A DNA stretch of 6,723 nt from Methanobacteriota archaeon (lineage in GTDB: Archaea > JACRDV01). The notes beneath the pieces are model-generated. The model was not told where the DNA came from and ran no database searches. It saw only the letters and a program-made list of their open reading frames with translations. Shown one piece after another: positions 1-5,589 of this stretch. Both the position numbers and the translations under genes were made by a program. Position 1 is the first letter of the stretch, and the number at the start of each line of letters is the position of its first letter. Where the stretch lies: positions 1-6,723 of the forward strand of contig JACRDV010000076.1 of NCBI GenBank assembly GCA_024860865.1, given 5' to 3'.

Positions 1-81
1 ACATCCTTTGTGCTGACGATTCCAGGGGAAAAGTTAGAAATATTAAAACGAAAAAACGCAAAACTTTTGTTATTATTTTGA
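1..81 (+). CDS. Possible 3' end of an unidentified gene cut by the window edge
   Basis: Frame 1 is open from the first base to a TGA at 79-81 (26 codons). The peptide includes VLTIPGEKLEILKRKNAKLL, a plausible amphipathic C-terminal tail. Positions 1-50 are less AT-rich than the DNA that follows, which fits coding sequence ending here, and T-runs start right after it. Frame 3 is also open over a similar length, so the evidence is weak. No family can be recognised from so few residues. Confidence 0.3.
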   Translation, partial: TSFVLTIPGEKLEILKRKNAKLLLLF

Positions 82-94
82 TTTTTATAAAAAT
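81..94. repeat. AT-rich perfect palindrome, copy 1
   Basis: ATTTTTATAAAAAT reads the same on both strands. The identical 14-mer recurs at 241-254. It sits directly at the end of the possible gene 1-81. It could be a T-tract terminator, a TATA-like element (its core TTTATAAA resembles an archaeal TATA box), or chance in AT-rich DNA. Confidence 0.5.
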
Positions 95-144
95 ATAAAA
101 ATACCTTGAAAAATTTTGTGCTTATTTAATATTTTTTTGTGTGC

Positions 145-196
145 TTGCGGTCTCAGATGACCCTCTTATCTTCACTGATCAGATAAGCTAGCGCAA
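145..196. ncRNA. Candidate structured RNA (three-way junction), strand unknown
   Basis: Nested complementary arms lie in a patch less AT-rich than its surroundings. TTGCG (145-149) pairs with CGCAA (192-196) as an outer stem. GGTC (149-152) pairs with GACC (159-162) around a 6-base loop. CTTATCT (165-171) pairs with AGATAAG (181-187) around a 9-base loop. Base 149 can serve only one of the first two stems. Together they make a compact three-way junction. Similar arms arise by chance, and there is no covariation or expression evidence. It matches no RNA family I recognise. Confidence 0.2.
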
Positions 197-239
197 TACT
201 CTTCATTGACCAATTATTGTTATTAAGTTTTGGCTAATA

Positions 240-255
240 AATTTTTATAAAAATT
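240..255. repeat. AT-rich perfect palindrome, copy 2
   Basis: AATTTTTATAAAAATT is a 16-base perfect palindrome containing the same 14-mer as 81-94. It lies 56 bases past the end of the minus-strand gene at 311, giving a T-run on that strand, so a terminator role is possible. Its TATA-like core leaves a promoter role equally open. Confidence 0.5.
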
Positions 256-310
256 AAAGCATTAAAGGGCGTTACTGCATCTTTTGCTTAAAACACAAGT
301 AATTGCTTCC

Positions 311-484
311 CTAACTAACTTTCATTTGTTCTAGATACTTCAGAATTCTGCCAAACTCGTCCATGATGCCTGTTATATCAGTGCACTTGGGATCAGAATG
401 AAAGGCAAGAATTAAAATTGCAGCAGTAAGTTGGCTAAGTTCTTGTTTTAAGGTGCGTTCTTTTTCCGTAAGGTCAACCTCCAT
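311..484 (-). CDS. Small hypothetical protein (57 aa), overlapping the DUF211 gene end
   Basis: The ORF encodes a small, charged, mostly helical protein beginning MEVDLTEKERTLKQELSQL and ending at a TAG (311-313). I recognise no family. It has no signal peptide; a short hydrophobic stretch (TAAILILAF) lies inside the first predicted helix and is too short and isolated to be a clear membrane segment. The ATG at 484 is preferred because GTGA, a partial Shine-Dalgarno match, lies 5 bases upstream. An in-frame GTG at 493 would add three residues. The start overlaps the DUF211 stop by 11 bases, as in translationally coupled gene pairs. Because the upstream gene carries a nonsense codon, coupling may be disturbed. 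The length and overlap favour a real gene, but a chance ORF is not excluded. Confidence 0.45.
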   Translation of the reverse strand: MEVDLTEKERTLKQELSQLTAAILILAFHSDPKCTDITGIMDEFGRILKYLEQMKVS

Positions 485-824
485 TTGTTTCACGTTTTTC
501 TATTTCATAAATTTCTCCGGCAATAACACGTTCAACTGAACGAACTACCCCGCCTAAGTGTTCAATAGCTTGGATTAATATATCATAGTCAAGTTTCTCC
601 CCATCAACAGTAATTTTAAGCATTTCAGTTGTACGGTCTGTTTCTTATAGAGTAACATCCAGGCCTTTTACCCCGTCAATCACGCTTAATTTTTCTACTA
701 ACTCAATAATTGAAGGTTCTAATGGCTTATGGACCTCAAAAATAACCTTTCTAATCCCAATTCGAGAGTTATCTTTTTGAACATGATGAGGCAAATTAGA
801 TTCAGCATTTAATATCTTCATCAT
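474..824 (-). pseudogene. DUF211 family protein gene interrupted by one in-frame TAA
   Basis: Reading from ATG at 824 (or 821) gives 59 residues, a TAA at 647-645, then 56 further residues in the same frame to a TGA at 476-474. Both halves align by memory with archaeal DUF211 (MTH889-like) proteins. The first half has IRKVIFEVHKPLEPSIIELV and ends GLDVTL. After the stop come ETDRTTEMLKITVDG, then LGGVVRSVERVIAGE, matching family blocks like ITLxEIDxETENIKVTI and GGxIHSVDEVVAG. Only one codon is lost and there is no frameshift, so this is a very recent nonsense mutation or a sequence error. Full length would be about 116 codons, against a usual 95-100; the extra residues are at the N-terminus. 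DUF211 proteins are small ferredoxin-like-fold proteins of unknown function. The gene diverges from aspartate kinase and precedes a small overlapping ORF. Restart at ATG 623 would give only a fragment. Confidence 0.85.
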
Positions 825-900
825 AATTCACTTAAAAAATTTTTCAGCAATTATAATAGAAATAGTTGTCGTCAGCTAAAAGTCAGACCGAGGTTTAAAA
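825..900. promoter_or_regulatory. Shared divergent promoter region, DUF211 / aspartate kinase
   Basis: This 76-base spacer separates two divergent starts. TTATAATA at 851-858 is a TATA-like box on the plus strand. Archaeal spacing would put transcription start near 880, leaving a leader of about 20 bases that contains GAGGT (890-894), six bases before the aspartate kinase ATG. On the minus strand the same AT-rich block reads TATTATAA and could serve the DUF211 gene with almost no leader; GTGA lies just before its ATG. GTCAGAC at 882-888 overlaps the predicted start point and matches an arm of the palindrome at 2503-2519. Confidence 0.45.
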
Positions 901-2310
901 ATGCGCATAGTGATGAAATTTGGTGGGACATCAGTCGGTGATGGAATACGTATTTTAAATGCAGCAAAGCTCGTTACACAAGCGGTAGAAAAAGGTTCTG
1001 AGGTAGTAGTAGTTGCATCAGCAATGAGCAAGGTTACAGATCAATTGCTTGAGATAGCTAAGAAAATGTTGACTGCTAAGGAAAGATTACAATTAGTCCG
1101 GAAGTTTATAGATCAACTTAAAGATAGGCACGAGAAAGCCGTTTTTGATGCAATTAAAAATGAATCAATTAAGCAAATCATCCTAAACGAGCAAAATCAA
1201 TTGCTACAAGAACTTGAACGAGCGTTGATTGGAATTGCATACCTCAGAGAGCTAACCCCACGCTCACTCGATTATGTCACATCGTTTGGAGAGAGGTTAT
1301 CTGTTCCAATTTTGGCTGGAGCTATACAGGACCTTGGAGTAAAAGCAAAAGCGCTCACTGGATTTGAAGCTGGTATAATAACAAATTCTAATTTTGGAAA
1401 AGCTGTTCCAATCATGTCAAAGACAAAAGAAAAAGTAAAAGCTTCACTTGAATCTTTATTTAAACAAAAAGTTTTGCCTGTGGTGACTGGATTTATCGGG
1501 GCTGATGAACAAGGCAATACCACAACCCTTGGTAGAGGGGGCTCAGATTACTCAGCTGCAATTATAGGGGCATGCTTAGGCGTAGATGAAATTTTGATCT
1601 GGACAGATGTCGACGGGGTAATGACATGCGATCCAAAAGTAGTGCCAGAAGCAAAAACAATTCCTGTTATGTCGTATATTGAGGCTATGGAACTCGCATA
1701 TTTTGGGGCTAAGGTAATTTACCCAAAGACAATTGAGCCAGCAATGGAAGCAAAGATACCTGTTAGAGTAAAAAATACTTTCAATCCAACCCATGAAGGC
1801 ACTTTAATTGTGCATGAGCTTGCAAAGACCGACTCAGTTGTAAAAGCAATTAGTTTAATTGAAAATGCTGCTTTGATCAATATAGCCGGCATTTCGATGA
1901 TTGGAACGCCAACAATTGCTGCTAGAGTTTTTGAGACTTTAGCACGAGAGGATATCAATGTAATAATGGTTAGCCAAGGATCTTCGGAGGCAAATATTTC
2001 ATTTGCTGTCGAAGGCACTCAAGTTGAGCAAGCAGTCAAAGCACTCAGTAAAGAGCTTGCTTTAGGCGGAAATTTTGTGCGCGGTATTAATTACGACAAA
2101 AATGTTGCAGTAATTGCGGTAGTGGGAGCTGGAATGAGAGGAACTCCAGGCGTTGCTGCCAAAGTCTTTTCTGCAGTTGCAAAAAAGGGAGTCAATATTT
2201 TAATGATAGCTCAAGGCTCAAGCGAGGTCAATATTTCTTTTGTTACAACAAAGGAACAATCAAGGTTGGCTGCTGAAGCTTTGCACAAAGAGTTTCAATT
2301 AGAAAGATAA
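901..2310 (+). CDS. Aspartate kinase, monofunctional, archaeal type with two ACT domains
   Basis: Aspartate kinase phosphorylates L-aspartate with ATP to 4-phospho-aspartate, the committed cytosolic step toward lysine, threonine, methionine and isoleucine. The protein has 469 residues, normal for a monofunctional enzyme. The amino-acid kinase domain spans about 1-300: KFGGTS at 6-11 (nucleotide and substrate site), TSFGERLS at 127-134 with E131, TTLGRGGSD at 208-216, and WTDVDGV at 234-240. Two ACT domains follow at about 324-390 and 402-469; each carries a QGSSE-N-ISF block, typical of effector binding and so of feedback control by an end-product amino acid. Which amino acid cannot be read from sequence. 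It closely resembles the Methanocaldococcus enzyme, including the LTP-S-DY and YIEAMELAYFGAKV blocks. No homoserine dehydrogenase is fused or adjacent. The ATG at 901 is supported by GAGGT six bases upstream and by the family N-terminus. The gene stands alone on its strand and is followed by a T-rich terminator. Confidence 0.97.
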   Translation: MRIVMKFGGTSVGDGIRILNAAKLVTQAVEKGSEVVVVASAMSKVTDQLLEIAKKMLTAKERLQLVRKFIDQLKDRHEKAVFDAIKNESIKQIILNEQNQLLQELERALIGIAYLRELTPRSLDYVTSFGERLSVPILAGAIQDLGVKAKALTGFEAGIITNSNFGKAVPIMSKTKEKVKASLESLFKQKVLPVVTGFIGADEQGNTTTLGRGGSDYSAAIIGACLGVDEILIWTDVDGVMTCDPKVVPEAKTIPVMSYIEAMELAYFGAKVIYPKTIEPAMEAKIPVRVKNTFNPTHEGTLIVHELAKTDSVVKAISLIENAALINIAGISMIGTPTIAARVFETLAREDINVIMVSQGSSEANISFAVEGTQVEQAVKALSKELALGGNFVRGINYDKNVAVIAVVGAGMRGTPGVAAKVFSAVAKKGVNILMIAQGSSEVNISFVTTKEQSRLAAEALHKEFQLER

Positions 2311-2323
2311 ATTTTTTATTTTT
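2311..2323 (+). terminator. T-rich terminator after aspartate kinase
   Basis: Directly after the TAA stop comes a run of six T, one A and five T on the coding strand, with no strong hairpin. Oligo-T stretches of this kind are the standard intrinsic termination signal of archaeal RNA polymerase. Confidence 0.5.
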
Positions 2324-2472
2324 AGAAGACGGCATTGATTTACAAACATGATATTTCAAGAAATTCAGTTCGTAACAATTATTCAGCTGGATAAAATAAT
2401 AGTTGCAAAGTTCAATACATTATTATTACAAGATAAAATTTGGTCAGGATATAACACTATTGCATGAATTTG

Positions 2473-2495
2473 GTTTAGATTTTTTAAATCCAAAC
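2473..2495. promoter_or_regulatory. Imperfect inverted repeat upstream of the winged-helix-like gene
   Basis: GTTTAGATTT (2473-2482) pairs with AAATCCAAAC (2486-2495) at 9 of 10 positions around a TTT centre. It lies about 45 bases upstream of the proposed TATA box of the gene at 2572 and seven bases from a second inverted repeat. It may be a protein-binding site. It could also be a hairpin, but no T-tract follows its right arm, so it is not an obvious terminator. Confidence 0.4.
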
Positions 2496-2502
2496 TATAA
2501 CA

Positions 2503-2519
2503 GTCTGACATAGTCAGAC
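2503..2519. promoter_or_regulatory. Operator-like perfect palindrome GTCTGAC-ATA-GTCAGAC
   Basis: Seven-base arms GTCTGAC (2503-2509) and GTCAGAC (2513-2519) are exact reverse complements around ATA. Arms of this length with a very short centre are typical of sites for dimeric winged-helix or helix-turn-helix regulators. The palindrome is 21 bases upstream of the proposed TATA box (2541-2548), a position from which archaeal activators often act. The downstream gene itself looks like a winged-helix protein, so autoregulation is a reasonable inference. The right arm recurs in the aspartate kinase leader at 882-888. Confidence 0.5.
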
Positions 2520-2535
2520 AAATCAATTAAAACAT

Positions 2536-2571
2536 AAACCTTTAAATTTAGATTAAAACCAATTAATCTTC
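2536..2571 (+). promoter_or_regulatory. Core promoter of the gene at 2572, probably leaderless
   Basis: AAACC followed by TTTAAATT (2541-2548) resembles a BRE plus TATA box. Its centre is about 27 bases before the ATG at 2572, which would place transcription start at or within a few bases of the start codon. No Shine-Dalgarno-like sequence precedes this ATG, which agrees with a leaderless transcript, common in archaea. Spacing and composition are the only evidence. Confidence 0.45.
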
Positions 2572-2958
2572 ATGAAAGAAGAAATTTCAGAAGTTGATAT
2601 TTTAGAGGCTGAACGCAGTTTTTTCAAACACGCGCCAGATCCAGAATTAGTTTATCGTGAGTTTATTTTCTCTACAATAGCAGAAAAGCCTAGAAGTTAT
2701 GAAGAATTGAAGGAAAGAACAAAATCTTTAGAATATTATAGTAACTGCAATATCGAAGAAAAACTTAATGAATGCTTAGATTTCTTACAAAAGCAAGGCA
2801 GAATTCAGAATACTAATAATTTATTTTATTTAACTGAAGCAGCTAGAAATCTAGAGGAAGAAAGAAAGTCGTGGATAAAACTTAATCAACAATATGAAGA
2901 AACACCACCTATCATAAAAATGGTAATACGCGCATTATCACATATTTGTGAAGAATAG
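2572..2958 (+). CDS. Small hypothetical protein, winged-helix-like (128 aa)
   Basis: I do not recognise a named family. The layout fits a winged-helix domain: a helix at about 25-37 (ELVYREFIFSTIAE), a second at 42-51 (SYEELKERT), a candidate recognition helix at 61-76 (IEEKLNECLDFLQKQG), then a short beta wing at about 77-88 (RIQNTNNLFYLTE). In archaeal winged-helix proteins this last part often reads like 'L--G-I---N--Y-LT', as here. The remainder (91-128) is helical and charged. It has no signal peptide, membrane span or zinc-binding cysteine set; the three cysteines (60, 68, 126) are scattered. It is probably a cytosolic DNA-binding protein or a winged-helix protein-interaction subunit. 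The gene is AT-rich, stands alone, has palindromes upstream, and converges with the heme operon. Its ATG has no ribosome binding site, fitting a leaderless mRNA. Confidence 0.7.
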   Translation: MKEEISEVDILEAERSFFKHAPDPELVYREFIFSTIAEKPRSYEELKERTKSLEYYSNCNIEEKLNECLDFLQKQGRIQNTNNLFYLTEAARNLEEERKSWIKLNQQYEETPPIIKMVIRALSHICEE

Positions 2959-3010
2959 AAGTAAGTCACTTAATCTTTGTAAATTAAACATCTAAAGGTT
3001 TGTGAGAGTT

Positions 3011-3053
3011 TATTTTTTTAATTTTTCCAAAATTCTCGTTGTCAGATTTTTTT
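3011..3053 (+). terminator. T-tract terminators after the winged-helix-like gene
   Basis: Three T-runs on the plus strand (3013-3019, 3022-3026, 3047-3053) lie 55-95 bases after the TAG of the gene ending at 2958, suitable for archaeal oligo-T termination. The minus strand of the 143-base convergent spacer (2959-3101) shows only A-runs, so no matching signal for the heme operon is seen between its stop at 3102 and this block. Confidence 0.45.
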
Positions 3054-3101
3054 AAATCAAACAGAGATTCTTTCGCGAGAATAAAGTTGCTACAGCTTAA
3101 C

Positions 3102-4541
3102 CTAAAATTTCTTTTTTAAGAATTCAAAAACCCGCTCAGCGGTAAGGGTTCCGTTATGAATGCAATCAGGGATACCAACTCCACGATATCCGGCTCCTGT
3201 TATGAAGAGCCCAGAATGCTCAGCAAGTTGTTGCTCTAAAACAGCCAAGCGGTCTAGGTGTCCAATAGTATACTGGGGCATTCCCATTTCCCAACGATAA
3301 ACTTTGGTAAGAACTGGTTCAGCTTCAATACCCATTATATCTTTTAATTCGGTGCGAACCATCCTAATCATATGCTCATCATCAAGCATAGCGTATTTTT
3401 GGTGTTGTGCCCCGCCAACAAAAGCCCTCAATAGAACATAGCCTTTTGGCACTCGATAGGCCCATTTGCTCGAACTCCATGTGGTAGCCATAATCTTTCT
3501 GCTCTCTATCCGCGGAACCACGAATCCGAACCCCTTGAGAGGATGAGGGATGCTTGATTTCTCATAAGCTAATGAAACTGTCGCAGATGAGGCATAAGGA
3601 ATCGCTCTAAGCTTCTCTGCAACTGACTTATCTAGATCTTCGATTATCTCAGCCGTGACAAAAGCTGGTGTGGTAAAAATTACGGCATCTGTTTGTATTG
3701 GTCTCTCTCCTTCAATATTAACTTCATAGACTGGCTTTTGCCCATGCACTCTGGTTTTTTCCTCCACATTAAGCACTTTTTTACCCAAAAGTAGATTTTT
3801 GCTACCAATGGCCGCCGCTAAGGCATCAATAAGATCGACCATACCACCCACATAGGACACGAAGTATGTCCTCTTTGGAATTGGTGCATTTTTCATCTCA
3901 GCCTGCATTTTCTTTTTCCTTGCCAATATGGCCAGAATTAGACTTCGATGCTCTAGCTCCATTTCAATAAATCTAGGAAAGGTACTTTTAAGACTCATCT
4001 CTTCAGGATTTCCAGCGTGAATTCCAGCAACCAATGGTTCAGCAATTTTATCAAGAACCTCCTGCCCCAGCCGACGGCGGACAAAACTGGCCAAGCTCTC
4101 ATCATCTGACTCACATCGCTTTGGTATGATAAGGTCAAGAGCCATTCGAATCTTTCCTGGCCATGACATAAGACCAGTTGTAATGAAGGAAACAAAGTTT
4201 GTCGGTACCATCAATATAGTGCCCTCCGGTAGCCGGTGCAGTTTTCCGTCTGAAAAAATAAAAGTTCCGGTGTTTTCTTCGTTTGTATTGAGCAGGCGAT
4301 CCTCAATGCCGAGTTTTTTGCTAAGTTCTAGAGCCCACGGCTTCTCGGTGATGAAACAATCTGGTCCTCCTTCAATTACAAATCCATCAATCTTTTCAGT
4401 TAGAATTGTTCCACCAAAGCGGTTCTCCTTCTCGAGCACAAGGAGTTCGATCTCCATGTCTGCTTCTTTCGCTCTTTCTTTGAGGGCATATGCTGTAGCC
4501 AGACCGGAAATGCCGCCTCCAACGATTACTACATTCACCAA
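3102..4541 (-). CDS. hemY: FAD-dependent protoporphyrinogen/coproporphyrinogen oxidase (HemY/HemG/CgoX type)
   Basis: This oxygen-dependent flavoenzyme removes six electrons from protoporphyrinogen IX (or coproporphyrinogen III in the coproporphyrin branch) near the end of heme synthesis. The 479-residue protein has normal length. The N-terminal dinucleotide fold VIVGGGISGL (5-14) binds FAD, with E37 at the end of the second strand for the ribose. Further family blocks are RFGGTI (41-46), EGGPDCFITEKP (57-68), AEPLVAGIHAGNPEEMSLKS (167-186) and the C-terminal FAD block GAGYRGVGIPDCIHNG (449-464). No signal peptide or clear membrane span is seen; members bind membranes peripherally. The start is unusual: TTG at 4541, seven bases after AGGAG (4553-4549); the next codon, GTG, is an alternative. 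It is last in hemE-hemH-hemY, 30 bases after hemH. Sequence alone does not settle whether the substrate is proto- or coproporphyrinogen. Confidence 0.95.
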   Translation of the reverse strand: MVNVVIVGGGISGLATAYALKERAKEADMEIELLVLEKENRFGGTILTEKIDGFVIEGGPDCFITEKPWALELSKKLGIEDRLLNTNEENTGTFIFSDGKLHRLPEGTILMVPTNFVSFITTGLMSWPGKIRMALDLIIPKRCESDDESLASFVRRRLGQEVLDKIAEPLVAGIHAGNPEEMSLKSTFPRFIEMELEHRSLILAILARKKKMQAEMKNAPIPKRTYFVSYVGGMVDLIDALAAAIGSKNLLLGKKVLNVEEKTRVHGQKPVYEVNIEGERPIQTDAVIFTTPAFVTAEIIEDLDKSVAEKLRAIPYASSATVSLAYEKSSIPHPLKGFGFVVPRIESRKIMATTWSSSKWAYRVPKGYVLLRAFVGGAQHQKYAMLDDEHMIRMVRTELKDIMGIEAEPVLTKVYRWEMGMPQYTIGHLDRLAVLEQQLAEHSGLFITGAGYRGVGIPDCIHNGTLTAERVFEFLKKKF

Positions 4542-4548
4542 TTTTAAT

Positions 4549-4553
4549 CTCCT
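4549..4553 (-). promoter_or_regulatory. Shine-Dalgarno site deciding the TTG start of hemY
   Basis: On the minus strand AGGAG ends seven bases before the TTG at 4541-4539. No ATG is available near the family N-terminus (VNVVIVGGG), so this site supports TTG, or less well the adjacent GTG, as the start. Confidence 0.7.
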
Positions 4554-4571
4554 ATTTTTATCAATGTGAAA

Positions 4572-5561
4572 TTATTTTTTCTTCTGCTTTGAAAGATGCT
4601 CGTGAACAATTTGAGCTAGCGCCTCAATGAATTTCGGCGATGCATTGAGTGATGGAGTACGTCGAAATGTGATTCCTTTTGACTCCGCTTGTTGACGATA
4701 AATGATATCAATATCATAAAGAGTTTCAACATGATCAGAAACAAAACTTATCGGCACAATCAAGACATCGCGATGTCCCTCCTTGGCAAGTTTATCCAAG
4801 ACAAAATCGGTTTCTGGCTCCAACCAAGCAACTGGTCCGCTTCGACTCTGAAATGCTAGATGCCAGGAGATCGAACCAATGCGCTTTAAGACACCAGCTA
4901 TGGTTGCCTTCAACTGCTCTAAATACGGATCACCACCTTCAATGAACTCCTTTGGCACACTATGTGCGCTAAAAATCACTTGGACCTTATTGCGATGTTC
5001 ATTTGGGAATTGCGAGATTCCTTCTTCAATTTTTTCCACTAGAGCATTGATGTAGGCTTGATGATTATACCAGCTATCTATGTAGGTAATTTTAAGATCA
5101 GTCGTAAGATTAGCAAGAACTTCTTTTAGTTTTTTAAAAATCGAGCCTGTGGTCATTCTAGTAAAATGAGGAGAAAGGCTTAGAGCAACAATACATTTGA
5201 TTCCATCTCTAAGGATATCCCCTATTGTCTCTTCGATAAATGGATGCCAGTAGCGCATGGCAATATAAACTCTAAAGGGGCCATCGCCTACATTAAGCCG
5301 CCTTTCAAGGGATTGTGCCTGCTCTTTGGTAATATCGAGGAGAGGTGAGCGACTGCCAATTTTCTTGTAGCGCTCAGCTACTTCCTTTGATCGTCTTTCT
5401 GCAATAAGCCGAGCGCGGGTCTGTCCTTCCCGCTCTAAAAAAAGATTATATAGAAAGGGTTGCACTGCCTCGAGCGAATCTGGCCCACCGAAACCTAGAA
5501 GAAGAACACCAATAGTCTTTTTTAGTTCAGTAATCTTTTTACTTCCTTTCTCCAAGGGCAT
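4572..5561 (-). CDS. hemH: Ferrochelatase
   Basis: Ferrochelatase inserts Fe2+ into a porphyrin: protoporphyrin IX to give protoheme, or coproporphyrin III to give coproheme. The 329-residue chain is a complete ferrochelatase core. It shows LLLGFGGPDSLEAVQPFL (20-37), GSRSPLL (69-75), MRYWHPFIEETI (102-113), FSAHSVP (197-203) with catalytic H200, QSRSGPVAWLEPETD (238-252), and ISFVSDHVETLYDID (271-285) with catalytic E279. The blocks GFGGP, F-Y-LF and QS--GP--WL-P-TD resemble protoporphyrin-type enzymes (mitochondrial and Gram-negative) more than the short Bacillus coproporphyrin type. This is inference from remembered sequences. There is no C-terminal extension, and only one cysteine (123), so no 2Fe-2S cluster. 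About 15 lysine-rich residues precede the usual N-terminus. The ATG at 5561 has only a weak purine-rich site (AGAG). It is the middle gene, 28 bases after hemE; tight spacing implies one transcript. Confidence 0.96.
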   Translation of the reverse strand: MPLEKGSKKITELKKTIGVLLLGFGGPDSLEAVQPFLYNLFLEREGQTRARLIAERRSKEVAERYKKIGSRSPLLDITKEQAQSLERRLNVGDGPFRVYIAMRYWHPFIEETIGDILRDGIKCIVALSLSPHFTRMTTGSIFKKLKEVLANLTTDLKITYIDSWYNHQAYINALVEKIEEGISQFPNEHRNKVQVIFSAHSVPKEFIEGGDPYLEQLKATIAGVLKRIGSISWHLAFQSRSGPVAWLEPETDFVLDKLAKEGHRDVLIVPISFVSDHVETLYDIDIIYRQQAESKGITFRRTPSLNASPKFIEALAQIVHEHLSKQKKK

Positions 5562-5589
5562 CTTTCTCTTTACACATTAAATCAAAATT

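Larger units (their letters stand above)
82..310. other. Non-coding AT-rich intergenic region
   Basis: This stretch has no convincing ORF on either strand. It lies between a possible plus-strand gene end (81) and the end of a minus-strand gene (311), so it is probably a convergent 3'-3' spacer. It contains two copies of an AT-rich perfect palindrome, several T-tracts on both strands that could stop archaeal RNA polymerase, and a more GC-rich patch at about 141-200 with nested complementary arms, listed separately. Confidence 0.6.

Noticed and set aside
153-180. C/D-box sRNA-like words (a GATGA and a CTGA)
   Set aside because: The C-box match is only partial (GATGA without the leading RU), and no C'/D' pair with correct spacing is present.
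645-647. Recoding (pyrrolysine or selenocysteine) at the DUF211 internal stop
   Set aside because: The codon is TAA, not TAG or TGA, and TAA ends aspartate kinase and hemH here. The replaced position is a variable residue, giving no reason for a special amino acid.
2348-2467. 39-codon plus-strand ORF starting ATG at 2348, between aspartate kinase and the 2572 gene
   Set aside because: It has no ribosome binding site, lies just after a T-rich terminator, has low-complexity AT-driven composition, and resembles no known small protein. It is most likely chance.
3069-3085. Small inverted repeat ATTCT/AGAAT around TCGCGA downstream of hemY
   Set aside because: It has only five paired bases, a mismatched inner part and no T-tract after it on the minus strand, so it is not a convincing terminator or operator.
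4126-4569. 147-codon plus-strand open frame opposite hemY
   Set aside because: It is antisense to strongly supported hemY coding sequence. Its translation is rich in serine and proline without family features, as expected for a shadow frame.
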